Source: Hetaerina americana (Eukaryota; Arthropoda; Insecta; Odonata; Calopterygidae). From it: a stretch of DNA of 64,000 bases. Of the stretch, positions 1 to 10,857 are shown one piece after another. Location: NCBI GenBank assembly GCA_022747635.1, contig JAKTNV010000003.1, positions 16,523,086 through 16,587,085 of the forward strand, in the 5' to 3' direction. The position numbers and the translations under genes are program-made. Every line of letters starts with the position of its first letter. Positions within the stretch are counted from its first letter, which is position 1. The notes under the pieces are model-generated. The model did not search any database. It was not told the DNA's origin and was given only the letters and a program-made list of their open reading frames with translations.

Positions 1-379
1 ATAATTTTCGACACGATTAATAACAATAATGCCGATAAAATTAATGGTGCTACGACGCAAAAACCAAGCAATATTATAAATAATGACTAGGAGTACAAAT
101 GCAAAGTTTCATAGAAATAGTGACAGAGGAATAGGCATAATGTTAACAACACATTAATGCATACTCTAGTCACTCCCGTTAACATTATAAATACGGGCAC
201 CACAGCCAAAAGCAATGTAACTGAAAAATGTTTCCATCCATCGAAAGCATTCAGTAAATTATCTTTATTGTTATGTCTTGAGACACTCCACGAATGAAGA
301 GTTGTTATCCGTTGCAGTAATCACCGAACATAACTACATGTACGGTAAATTCACACCCGAAGGAATACGGGTTTCCTTA
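1..379. other. A+T-rich DNA, no feature seen
   Basis: No coding frame, repeat or RNA-like structure could be recognised here on either strand. Confidence 0.5.
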
Positions 380-1080
380 TCGTAAACTTCCCCGTATTAG
401 TAGCACTCGAGGAGCAGCCGAAGAGGATTCGTACGCAGTTGCGCCCTTACGATTCGGTCGAATAATCGACCTGCATCACTAAAGAGTTGCTGCTTGATGA
501 GAGAATGGGCGCGGATTGCGAGGATATGCTACTTAGTGAGGACGAAAAATGGAGAGAAAACGGGCACACTTACCGAATGGAAGGAAAAATGGAAGGAGAT
601 CTCCGTGATTTTCTAACTGAAAACTGTGTTGCCACGAGAAGAAGAAGAAGAAGATATCCCCGTTGAGAAATCAGCCGACAGGCGGATGGTAGGACGATGC
701 AGACGGCCGGTGTCTCGAGGGCCGAGCTCCCTCCCTTTGCGGTCTATCGCAGCACGCGACGAAGAGTGTCGTCGGACGGAGAGCTAGGCAATACGTAGAG
801 AGAGGAAGCGTGCTTCACCCGTCGTGGAGGAGGAAATGTGTTCGTCTCTGACAGTGAGAGAGAGAGGGAGGGAGAGAGGGGGGGGCGTGGCGTGGATGGG
901 GAGAGTGAACGGGGAGGGAACGGAATTGCGCGAGAGGGAGGTGGCGGGGAAGTGAGGGTCGTGATGCGGAGGGAGGTCGTCGTCGAAAGGGGAGCACGCA
1001 ACGAGGGGGAGGGGGAGATATGGCTGGACATACCTAGTGAGACGGGGGTAGAGAGCACGCTATCTTGCGAGAGGTAATGA
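380..1080. other. GC-rich, purine-skewed patch
   Basis: Composition changes sharply from A+T-rich to GC-rich, with CpG-containing stretches (about 400-530 and 690-780) and a purine-rich plus strand from about 838 to 1080. Open frames here translate to low-complexity Glu/Gly/Arg protein on the plus strand and Pro/Ser protein on the minus strand. Such protein is expected from skewed composition, so no gene is called. The patch could be a regulatory CpG-rich segment, but the sequence gives no TATA box, initiator or splice signal that I can defend. Confidence 0.4.
853..888. repeat. GA/GGGA low-complexity tract
   Basis: Runs of GAGAGA, GGGAGGGAGAGA and a seven-G stretch lie next to each other. 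The tract is polypurine, with potential for triplex or G-quadruplex formation. Confidence 0.6.
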
Positions 1081-2697
1081 AGGGAAGGAGCACGTAACGG
1101 AGCTGATAAAACGTAAGGCGAATAAAAATGGAAGGAAAGCTCGCAACAACAATCAAACCACCTCGCCGAAATGCGACTGATGTTATGTTTTAAGAATTTT
1201 CACCGTAGAGCGACAAACACTTCTGCAATAAGTTACCCTGAAGCAGATGAATGAGTGCGAGTGCAACATTAACCAGCCGACCTTCATCTCTTTCATAATT
1301 AACCTGTGCCGCATTTGTAGTTGCTACAATATTTCTCTTTTAAAGGATGCGCAAGATTTAGCTTAAATCAATATCTTTGACCCAATGCCTCAGTCACAGA
1401 ACAATATCGAAGGCGGGTGGATGATCAATTTCTTTCGAGAAAGGGAAATGGAGTAACTAGATGGAGATAAGAGTGGATGAGGATGATGGTACGTGTAACA
1501 AGACAATATAGGTGAGGAGTGTGGGAAAAACTCGCGCAGAAGGAGAGCGAAAGTCTGTTTCGAATGAATGCGTTTTTCCCAGTGCCAACTCATGGCGCCG
1601 TCTTTGTATGCGTTTGTACTTTAGTGCGGGCCTCACTTTCCTCCTCGCAACACCCCACCTCACCCACTTCCCATTTTTGATCTAATATACCCTCTCGCCA
1701 CCGCAGTTTTCCCGGATTTTGGATCCCAATTGACAGCACATTACGATGGGAAGGTGGAGTGAATGTAGTGGGAGCGTGACGTTTGGATTGGGGAGGACGG
1801 GCGTGTGAAATGAGGAAGACCGTGAGGTCAGGGAAGCGAGGGGGAGGAGGCAGAGAGGACAGGAATTGGATCGCCCGCATATCAGAGCCAGAGGTAACAT
1901 CCTCCTTGGCAATATACAAGGTCGCCGAGAAGTCCCAAACAGACGTACATTGCACGATTCCCAATACACTCTTGGCTCAAATCAATTTTGTTCGTAGATT
2001 CCTTAATTTTTTCTTAAATACTCATGACAGCCTCAGCTTTTCAGGGCGTCGTCTTTTTATTCATTGTTTAATCGCTAGGTAGAATCATTTAGAAAGAGTT
2101 AAAACGTGTTCCAAAACATACTATATAGTTTCGGGCCGACTTATAAATGAGAAAGTATTTGTGATAAATAAAATGTATGCATGATGACCAATAAATGAAA
2201 TTCTTACTACGGCGAAATTCGTTAACTAAATGTATGTGCCATTTGCTTTACGAAAGTATGAAGATTATTAAGCTACAGGTATAACCTTTGTAGTGCGAGC
2301 AGTAACGGACCTTGGCCTAAATTATGAAGATCACTAATGTGACAAGTCACCTGCCTACTAGCGGAACGACCCAGGTATTTATCAACAAAAGATACAAATA
2401 ATGGTCAGCGTGTCGCAGTCAGTTTCTTTCCTTCAACATGCATATATGTTCAAAAATGTGTTGATACACTTAAATATCTTTAGATATGATACATTAAGAT
2501 AATATCTTTACAAATCCTTCCTCAAAGGCAAGAGTTGTATACACTTGGTTGATATATTGTTAATATCGTTAACAAAATGTGATTATTGGTTAAACATTTT
2601 ATTACTCTAATGGGCATAATAGTAGCATCTAGTTTTGGTTCTATCACATGATGCGAACGTCACAGTTTAAAAAGAGGAAAAACGCAACTAATACTCT
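1081..2697. other. Non-coding DNA with a small GC-richer patch (1470-1910)
   Basis: Overlapping short frames on both strands at 1457-1969 have no recognisable domain and follow the local purine/pyrimidine skew. The remainder is A+T-rich and contains no repeat that I recognise. Confidence 0.45.
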
Positions 2698-2991
2698 TTG
2701 AATACAGAATCTCATGTCCCGTCATATACAAATGACAGATATAAAGTCACACATCTTAGTAACGATGGGTTTGAAATAGTGGAAAATGAGCCAAAGGCTT
2801 TAACACTCAATAAGACCAATTGCGCGTACAGTTATTCGGAACTGGGGGTAGTTTCTATCCCTTTACCACATGAGGTCTCTCTCAAACTTATGGTGCTTCA
2901 CAAAGCTCATTATATAGCTTGTGTTCTCCTCAGGCATGGCCCGAATTGGGACACTAAGAAAACTAAATTACATTTGATTAAAAATTGCTAA
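2698..2991 (+). other. Unrecognised 97-codon open frame
   Basis: This frame has mixed, non-repetitive composition (MNTESHVPSYTND... to a stop after LIKNC) and is not a shadow of a recognised repeat. It starts from TTG just after a TAA stop, with no ATG at the head, so it would be an exon fragment rather than a complete gene. A possible acceptor (pyrimidine-rich ACTCTTTGAATACAG) ends at 2707. I see no convincing donor downstream. No family is recognised, and chance is the leading explanation. Confidence 0.12.
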
Positions 2992-3704
2992 GCTGGCCGT
3001 CCATTCCATCACCGAATAACGATGATTTCCACGCATTGAACGGGGTGGGGGGATGAGATGTTATGTACTAATATCTGTTGCGTTTCTTAGAGAAGATGAC
3101 TGAAGTTTTAAAAAGTTCAATTGGTTAATTTTTCACAGAACAGCACAGATTTTACGGCTTCTTTGTACCTCAGAATCGCAAACACTACCAGTCGAAAATA
3201 AATTAATACCCACCCGCCTTGTATTCTGTAATAATCTCGTATTATATATCTAATAATCGTGTACTGCACACACTGTCCTAGGGACAAACTATTTATCTAG
3301 AGAAAGGAGTGGTTACACAGGCGGGGGGAACATTTTTTTCGTTTCATTAAACTTTCCTTGGGAAAATGAAAGCAGTGGGAATGGATCAGTCATGCTCACT
3401 ATGCTTCCGTAGTTGAAACAATCGGTGAGCTCCACGTGAGGTGATTTAAAACAAAAACCCACCAATTTTGCGAATAGTCGTGCTTCAAAGAGTACTTGTA
3501 TCTATGAAATATTTTTTATAATCTGTTTTTAAGATGGTTTTAAACGATCGACCAATCCCTACTAACCAAGGAACGCCTGCTTCAGTTATTATGCTGTTAA
3601 ACTTATGTCAAATTTTAGCAGATATATATAGTGCCTGATAGCATAGAAACTAGATCTGCAACCTTCTGAACCATTACTCCACTTTCTCCACTGGAGTATG
3701 CGTA
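2992..3704. other. A+T-rich DNA, no feature seen
   Basis: No defensible gene, repeat or RNA element was found. A short G run occurs near 3041-3049. Confidence 0.45.
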
Positions 3705-4643
3705 TCTGAAGGTTTTTCCCAAAAAGATTAAGACTGAGTCGATTAAAAACTAGGTTATTGACTGAATGGATAAATTCACTCATAAGTCTTCGAATCAGCG
3801 CCCTTGTACGTTTACACACTTCTGCCAGCGGGATTTCCACGCCTTGACGCTATAGACGGGCGCCTTCTGGAAGACGGCTCCCAGAATGCTGGTAAGCTCC
3901 CTCGTCACGGCCTGTTGTAACGCTTCCACCGAGCTGTGGTGACGACCTTTGAGCACGGACTTGAGGCGGGGAAGAGAAAGAAGTCTATTGGGGTATTGGC
4001 TAAATAATTGAGACCCTCACTCAAATGGTTGAGAAGCTCTTGGCAGATCCGCGTGCGAGATTCCTTTTGTTCGACCGAGAACACTCGCGTCACCAATTTC
4101 GCACACACCTTTCTCATGCCCACTTTTCGGTAACAAGTCGATGCACAGTGCTTTTAGGGATGCCAAATTTAACAGAAACCTTGTGAACACTCAATCTGCC
4201 ATCCCTGTTCAATGAAGCCTTCACTTTTGCAACATTATCGTCACTTTTTGAGGTCGAAGGGCGTCCTGAACGTTCGGTGTCTTCAACATCTTCTCTACCC
4301 ACCCGAATTAACTTTTGCCACTGAGTAGCACCATGTCTACGAGTACCTATGGTGTTATCACGATAAGTTGCCAAAAGTCTCTTTCCCGGTTTTGCCCAGT
4401 TTCACGCAAAATTTGATGACATTGCGTGGTTCTCATAACTGGGTCATGACGGAGCGTAACGAGGTCACGTTATAGACGTTTCGCAAACGAATGATCCTTA
4501 CTTCGCAAAGGTTGGCAGCCAACCGCCACCGGCCTCCAGCCTTTCCTGAGACTCCCCTCCCTCGAACCAGAGAAACCGGCGCCCGTCCGTCCGTCCATCC
4601 GGGAACAAATAAAGTCATGCTATTTTTGGGACAGACCTTGTAC
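3705..4643 (-). mobile_element. Decayed mariner-family DNA transposon
   Basis: The remnant transposase reads right to left. The right end (4624-4643) carries a terminal sequence that on the minus strand reads TACAAGGTCTGTCCCAAAAA. The left end (about 3708-3726) carries the related GAAGGTTTTTCCCAAAAAG, so the terminal inverted repeats are recognisable but eroded. A TA flanks the right end and possibly the left (3704), as expected for TA-targeted mariner insertion. At ~0.94 kb it is shorter than the ~1.3 kb usual for mariner, because the centre of the transposase is missing. It is non-autonomous and old. Confidence 0.8.
3780..4440 (-). pseudogene. Mariner transposase remnant, internally deleted
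   Basis: Mariner transposases bind the terminal repeats through an N-terminal helix-turn-helix pair and cut with a DD(34)D triad. Seen here, N- to C-terminal: an eroded start (VIKFCVKLGKTGKETF), the linker REDVEDTERSGRPSTS, the second HTH (LSVHKVSVKFGIPKSTVHRL), then GMRKVCAKLV in a shifted frame near 4120. After LNHLSEGLNYLANT the frame jumps to DFFLFP, so the first two catalytic aspartates and the region between them are gone; only the third Asp motif remains. A single-base loss follows DFFLFP near 3965. The C-terminal RLKSVLKGRHHSSVEALQQA continues to QKCVNVQGR, an in-frame stop and FEDL. The protein cannot be functional. The identification is secure; the exact start is uncertain. Confidence 0.85.
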
Positions 4644-5843
4644 AGTGCAAGATATCCAATTGGAAGGATAAATAACTTAAGGTTATTCCACTTTAAAAGC
4701 ATTTATACGTATTTGACTATAAAAGCGTTGATTAATTATTTTAGATCCTTCAGGACAATAAAATACCAATCTTGCACACCATTAATTTTGGTACTTTTTA
4801 TTTCAAAGAATAATATTTAACATTGCGAGGTTTTTGAACGCATTTATCACTTCATTTGTAAAATATAAACCGACCAAATAATGATTTGCAGCATTAACAC
4901 CGTGTCTGATAACTGAACTGCTATTCTAAACATGTAATCTAATGTTATCCACAATCTGTGTCCGGTTGACATAAAGCTGGTTTTGAAAGGGCCACGCCTG
5001 ACACGATCGCGAAGTAAGGGAAAAGTTTTCCCAGTCGGTGTCCTCCGGAGAAACGACTTTATTTTGACGAAATGAAAATTTGAAAAAATGTAGTACGTGC
5101 TAAAGAAATATTTTCTCCAAAAGAAATATAGTAGGTGCTAGATGCTTTTTTTATAGAAACTTTAAAGTTCCGCCAGACTTGGGGATAAAACACCTTATGT
5201 TTCTATGCATGATGGTAACATATATATATGTACACAGGTTTGCCCTGTGGCCAAAATATGTTGTGTTTGCATTACAATACTAAGCACAATTTTTGAAAAC
5301 GCTATTTCGGTAAGCAAGGAGCCACAGATTAGGAATCATTGGCAGTGAATAGCCGTAAATTATTATATCATAATTGGTATATTCTATTCATATAGTGCAT
5401 TTTATGCTGTCGATTACACATAATAGGGACTTTGCCTCCATTTATGCAAAGTATGGCAACTGGTGAAATGGTTCAAAGCATAATTAAAACCGGATTCTGA
5501 GATTATTGAATTTCTTATTGAATCCTCCTCCAAAACTAGTATAATTGGGTGCAGGCAGAGGTCTGTACGTTAACCGGTTACGAACTTGCGAAATGATAGA
5601 TATTGGTGGGTCGGCGTGATAGCATCGGAGGCAAAGCGTTTGGCTATTGAGCAGAAGATATCGAGTGATACCTTTGGAAACGCAGCTAAAAATTTAAGTG
5701 GCTACGATTATCTTTAACTCTGAAATCCTAAAGCTGGGAAACAAAACATGGGGAAACAAAACCCTCCCCTCTGCTCTTAGTGCTTAGATTGGGGTGAATT
5801 ATACCCTCTTACTTCCAAAACCAGAGTATGGAATGAACATTTT
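4644..5843. other. A+T-rich DNA, no feature seen
   Basis: No coding frame or known repeat was recognised. A short TATATATATG run occurs at 5221-5230. Confidence 0.45.
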
Positions 5844-5919
5844 TGTTACAATTCAACCATTTCAGAGAGTAAAAATCATTCAAGGCGAATGATTTTTACA
5901 CTCTAAAATTGTTGTAACA
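5844..5919. repeat. Foldback (inverted repeat), 5-nt loop
   Basis: The left arm (5844-5881) and right arm (5887-5919) are reverse complements with a few mismatches. The inner 19 bp (GAGAGTAAAAATCATTC against GAATGATTTTTACACTC) pair almost fully, and the outer ends pair again at TGTTACAA/TTGTAACA. The structure could be a foldback mini-element or a chance cruciform. No flanking duplication is clear. Confidence 0.65.
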
Positions 5920-7309
5920 GAATGCGCATATTGCAGATTACTCCGTTAAAATCTACTATCGCGGCATCTCCCGCAGTTTCTGAGAACATTCTGGTAGTTT
6001 TGTGCAGTTATTTATAGATACCAAAGACACAGTTTTTCTTCAAGAAAACATTTACGACTGATTTCACAGAAACTGGCGCTAATGCGAATTGAACGGAGTA
6101 TGAGGTACATTACGAAGACAACACAACTTTAAGTAAAGTCTTAGAGAATTGATGAATACAATGAAAATTCGCATGATTTTTTTTTCGCTTCGTATTTGGT
6201 GAAATCAAAAACTAAAATTTAATATCGATTCCATGAATTGAAAACAAATATTGAGTTTCAGTGGCACTTGCCTACGATCCAAATATCAAGGGCTCGGTCC
6301 CGAGCATAGCGCGCAGTCGCTAAAAACGTTTGGTGGAATCCGTAGAAGGCTTGCAAAGCAAATGAAATAGTTGGAGCGCAGGCGCCAATTGAATATAAGT
6401 CAATACTGCGAAAACTTTCCGAGCCTCAATTCAATTGTCTCATTTAGATTTTACGTGAAAAATTCGACGGCTGATTCTCCGGATACATGTAATGTTGTGC
6501 TATATTTCAAGAATTATTATGCTCGGGACCGACAATGCTTTCCTTGCGCGAATAAATATTCGCTAACATCAGCTTTCACAATGAGGAAAAACGCGCCAAA
6601 TACTGGGTATTAATCGAAATTTCGTTCGCGAAGTCGTGGTAGAAATTCTGAGGCATGGTGGAAATGAGAGTTGATCATATGCCGGTCACGATAAAATTCT
6701 CGTCATACGAGTTTTCAAGTTTGAAAATGGAAAGAATTTAACACAAACCTCATTTCTCAATGGATAAAATAATTAACAGAAGCATGATCGATAAGCACAC
6801 TTTATTTTGAGTTAATACGGAAACAGTATATATTGGGATCAAAAAAAGATCACAGAATATTTTGAGGGGAAGAATATTCATACATTTCGGTAAGCAACGG
6901 AAAAATAATTATTTACAATTTCCCGTTGAAAAAACCTTAGAATTCTAGGTGATGTGAATTGATAGCATGAAACGACAAAAATTCGCAGGGGGAGCCAAGG
7001 ATACAGCAGAGATATCTGGATGTAGAAAATCATCACATTCCTAAAGATCCATAATTCACTTTTGAGTGTTCTTTCTTCAACTTATTCTTAGGTTTCGGAA
7101 AATCAGGCAAACCTGTGAATAACTCTCACGGGAATAGCCTCAAGGAATGGACCGGATCCGTGGCCAACCATACCTCAAGTTTTCTGAACCCACCCTAATC
7201 CCAGCCGTATGGATACGTATATATGTATGGATCTCTTAAATTAAATTCCGTACGAAGACGGAATGCCAGAGAATTCATCACGACCCCTTTTTAAACACTT
7301 TCCAAGAGC
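5920..7309. other. A+T-rich DNA, no feature seen
   Basis: Short frames are present (for example 6371-6613) but have no recognisable motif. No repeat family was identified. Confidence 0.45.
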
Positions 7310-8240
7310 ATAATTTGGGCGTCTCCTCTCCCTCTCTTTACTCCGTCGACCAACGTATTCGGCATTCCAGGGGTGGGATCCTCGATCGATCCTGCCTTCG
7401 TTGCGGAGGTCGAGGCAAGGTCGGGATGCAGAGCGAGGGTTGGAGCTGGATTACGAGCCAGGGGTGGGTGGCGGCGGCGAGAGGGGAGCTGCGACGGTGG
7501 TGAAAGAGGAAAGAACGAGCTTGGATGGGGGTGCTAGAGGAAGCAGGGGGGTTGAGCCTGGAGGGGAGATGGTTTGTAAAGAGAGGGTTAGAATGGGGTA
7601 GGAGAAGAACTTTCAACCCCTATTTAAAAAAACTTTTAAAAAACCCACAGCCACTACGGATGCCACCGCACAGCTGAAGAGTGCTGGCCCGAAATCCTGT
7701 GAAGAGATAATGGAATAGGGGAGTGAGGGAGAGTTGGTGGGCAGGGGCGAGAAGCGAATGAGCGGAGAGGTGGAGCTGCATATGCGGGGAGGGAGGGAAA
7801 AAAAGGGGGTCAGTGGGGCGAGTCGAGTGGTAAGGGCGTGGGGGGGGCTGAAGGGCGGGAAGTTGGGAGAAGAGATGTGGAGGGGCTGAAGGAAATGTGG
7901 TGGGCTTGACCGAAAGGGCGCGGGAGGAATCGTATACAGATAGGAAAATTGGAAGGGGAAGGAGTAGTAGGAGACGAGACACCGTAGTGCGCCTGCGTGG
8001 GCGAGGGTGGGGGGAGGTTAGGGTGGGCGTCTGTACGAGACGGCACTGGATAACCTGCGCGCATACATCCCGGTGCCCGCGTATGCACGAGGAAACAAAC
8101 ACCCGTGTGCATGAAGGGATCCGTGCACCGGCCACGACCCCTTAATAATGCAGTGGTGGACAGCTGAGCGCGGGAAGTCAGGAAAAACAAAGAAAAAAAT
8201 ACTCGCATCCGCCAGTTCACATTCTCCACACTCCCTTTGT
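7310..8240. other. GC-rich, purine-skewed patch
   Basis: The plus strand is G/A-rich (about 7400-7990), with runs such as GGGGTGGGTGGCGG and GGCGTGGGGGGGGC. Frames on the two strands give low-complexity Arg/Gly or Pro/Ser/Leu protein that tracks the skew. No domain is recognised and no gene is called. Confidence 0.4.
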
Positions 8241-8898
8241 AAACCTAAACGTGATGGCCAGCCTTCGAAATAGTCACTTTCCCACGCTGTCCTATTGCCC
8301 TGTCCACTGCTTCAAGCTTTTTCGACTCTTCGCTTCAGCATATTTCAATTTCTCCTCTCCTTTCAGATTCCTTGACTCTTAAATCATATTTTCTTGACAG
8401 ACTTAAAATTTTTATGTTGCCAACACGCAAACTGTAATTTTTTATTTAACTTCGAAAGAAGAGTGGAAATATTTGAATCCATAGAATGAGGAGTAATAAA
8501 TTCTGGTAAGTAATTATTACAGTATTAAAAAGTAATAAATACTGGTGAGAGGCATAAAAAATTGAAAAAAGTACAATTTTTCAAAAATCTAGAATTAGCT
8601 AAGAGATAGAGCTAAATGGGTGGAGATTCTGGTCCATCAGGCTACAAATATGAAGAACAGCTCCAGCGATAAATGAAAAACCGCGTAGCGAAAAAAAATA
8701 TCTTCTACATGAATGAATGGATAAGGTTAATTAATAAAAGTACGTGGGTAGAGCCGTTGATGTGAATAATGAGTTTTAAACCCTGGGCCGTCATCTCCAA
8801 GAGGTACAGATAGCGGTAGGAGATGAACGGAGACCACGCTCCGACACGAATTAAAAGTAAAAGAATTAATCCTTAATTGCCACTCACTACCTCTCTCA
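8241..8898. other. A+T-rich DNA, no feature seen
   Basis: A partly repeated string (GTAATAAATTCTGGT and GTAATAAATACTGGT near 8493 and 8531) is present; nothing else was recognised. Confidence 0.45.
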
Positions 8899-8944
8899 GG
8901 TGTGTGAAACACAATGACCCTCGTAAGCCTCAAAAACATACTCA
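8899..8944. repeat. Direct repeat, unit 1
   Basis: GGTGTGTGAAACACAATGAC and the following CCTCGTAAGCCTCAAA recur at 9053 with few changes, 154 bp away. The origin is unknown; a duplicated fragment of a dispersed repeat is plausible. Confidence 0.6.
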
Positions 8945-9052
8945 GGATTTAGATTGAAAGGGGAAACCCTAAGTAGTGACTTGCTAATGAGACTGAAATT
9001 ATTTTAACTGAAAAAAATAAGATAGATAATTTATCACGCACAATACCACTAG

Positions 9053-9103
9053 GGTGTGTGAAACACGGTTACCCTCGTGAGCCTCAAACACAAATACGCT
9101 CAA
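9053..9103. repeat. Direct repeat, unit 2
   Basis: This is the second copy of the motif at 8899, reading GGTGTGTGAAACACGGTTAC then CCTCGTGAGCCTCAAA. A weaker third echo (GCGGCCCTCGTGGCTCA) lies near 9212. Confidence 0.6.
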
Positions 9104-9310
9104 GGTTTACTCCCATTCCCGTGCCCTGCCGCTAAGAATAAAATAATTTTAATCTAGAGTCATTATAAGGAAATAGACTAAGATATCACGTCCCTCCCCG
9201 ATGTAAAAACCAAGCGGCCCTCGTGGCTCATGAATCACAGGCGACAGACTCGGTCAAACAGACAGCTTTAGCACACCGTAAAGTAGAGTAAAATTTCCAA
9301 AGAACTTGAT

Positions 9311-9350
9311 AAGGTTGAACCATAAAACGTATGTTTTATGGTTCAACCTT
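9311..9350. repeat. Perfect 18-bp inverted repeat with 4-nt loop
   Basis: AAGGTTGAACCATAAAAC (9311-9328), loop GTAT, then its exact reverse complement (9333-9350). It could form a cruciform or an RNA hairpin. It is not followed by a T-run that would suggest a terminator, and no gene abuts it. Confidence 0.85.
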
Positions 9351-10126
9351 GTATTTTCATAGAGCCTTAAAAATATGAATAGACGGTTTTTCAAACATAT
9401 TGAATATGCAAATTGGAGGAATATTTTTAAACTGAGGATATTTTTTTATTTATTATAAATTTTTCTCATCTAAAATTCATACATTGAAGCTGACTGAATT
9501 AGAATTTTAGAGAAAAATGATCGTTTCATTAATGCAGCTATTTTGTGCAATTAACGAAGTGATATGCTTTGAAATAATTTTAGGATCATGAAACTTGCAT
9601 TGTGAAAAACTAATTCGGTATACAATTTTTTGGTTACTCGTGCAGTTGAATTTTTTGATAGCCCACGGTTCAAGGTAGGTTTTGGACAGAGACAGACTGA
9701 ACGCTGCTGCATTTCCAAACTTCAAACCTGATATTAATTTAAAAAAGATGGAACCAGGTTGACGATAATTGAAAGTGTATTTCTGAAAACTATAAAAATA
9801 AAACATTACTTAAAATATAAAATTGAGTTCAATTCTTTTATAAGAATAACTGGGAATGAAAACCATACATGTTACGGTTTAAAGAGTAACAGTTTACCCA
9901 ACTTCTCAAGAGATTGCATAGAGTAGCGCACCTTAGCAAATCAAAGCCAGTTATCTGATCACCGATATTTTTGCTACCCAAAGCATTGCTAATACCTGTT
10001 TACAGGTATAATCTTTTTTTTAATTTCATGGATATTCCTTAAACAAGACCGGAGCATTACGTTTCGCGAAGAATTATCGAATTTGCGGACACGGTATGGG
10101 AGGATGTCAAATTACCAAATTGAGTA
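9351..10126. other. A+T-rich DNA, no feature seen
   Basis: No recognisable domain, repeat or RNA structure was found. Confidence 0.45.
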
Positions 10127-10128
10127 TA

Positions 10129-10855
10129 AAGGGTTCGTCCGGAAAATAAGTGTACTGACTACTGATTTTTTCCCGCCGCTCCAGGCGCGCCCAGCACCGC
10201 TCTGACGGGCTGCGATTGGAGGGGGGTATGTTGGCAAGCGACGCTGAAAAAGGCAGTCGGCTCTGAGCTGTGGTGTAGTGAGGAGCTCTGTTAACGCGAA
10301 CCTCCACGCTCGACCCACGTCACGGAACGCGATGCCGAAGTTTTTGGAGCAGCGTTATTCCGTCAAATTTGCTTGGGAAATCGTCTACCGAAACTGTCGG
10401 TATGATTAACCAGGCTTACGGGGAGTCAGCCATGTCCAGAAACATGATCTTTCGGTGGCACAAGATGTTCGTGGAGGGCAGAGAAGAGGTCGACGACGAA
10501 CCACGGCCTGGTTCAACGACACTCACCGACGAAAATGTGCGAAAAGTTCGCGATGTACTGAACTCTGATCGTCGTCTTAGTGTTCGGATGATAGCAGAGC
10601 AGTGTAATGTGCCAAAAACAATAGTGCACGAGATTATTAGGCACCAATTACAGACGTCAAAGAGGCCGTGACGACGTGTCTTCGAGAGGTTCCCGATGAT
10701 GCCTTCGCGGGAGCGTTCCAGGAATGGGAACGCCGCTGGAACAAGTGTATCGACTCACAAGGGTCCTATTTTGAGGAATATTAGCTTAAGATATGTAAAA
10801 GTGTGATAAATTTTTTTTCCTGAGCTCAGTACACTTATTTTCCGGACGAACCCTG
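10129..10855 (+). mobile_element. Non-autonomous mariner derivative, copy 1
   Basis: The element is bounded by ~30-bp terminal inverted repeats (left from 10129, GGGTTCGTCCGGAAAATAAG; right its reverse complement ending at 10855) and by TA dinucleotides at 10127-10128 and 10856-10857, the expected target duplication. It is 727 bp long against ~1.3 kb for an intact mariner. The internal sequence keeps the 5' leader, the DNA-binding half and the extreme C-terminus of a transposase. A sister copy lies at 34165-34720. It could only be mobilised by a transposase supplied from elsewhere. Confidence 0.9.
10332..10794 (+). pseudogene. Mariner transposase remnant (HTH half plus C-terminal tail)
   Basis: The remnant starts with MPKFLEQRYSVKFA at 10332. 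An 8-bp loss near 10370 (compare the copy at 34368, which retains VKLG here) shifts the frame. It then continues LGKSSTETVGMINQAYGESA, IFRWHKMFVEGREEVDDEPRPG, and an HTH ending VPKTIVHEII near residue 95 of the frame. The sequence then jumps directly to the C-terminal tail VKEAVTTCLREVPDDAFAG to SQGSYFEEY and TAG at 10792-10794. The whole catalytic DD(34)D region is absent. Mariner identity is clear from motif order and terminal repeats. Confidence 0.88.
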
Positions 10856-10857
10856 TA

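Noticed and set aside
744..1077. Overlapping Pro/Ser-rich (minus) and Glu/Gly/Arg-rich (plus) open frames
   Set aside because: They mirror each other across a polypurine tract; composition alone explains the absence of stops.
7338..8229. Several 80-170-codon frames on both strands
   Set aside because: They overlap each other in conflicting frames, are low complexity, and lack any domain.
9311..9350. Rho-independent terminator
   Set aside because: The hairpin lacks a following T-run and the window is eukaryotic.
10107..10318. Minus-strand frames of 66-68 codons that recur almost identically at 34137-34354
   Set aside because: The apparent conservation is only that of the shared mariner leader; they are antisense to the element and not independently maintained.
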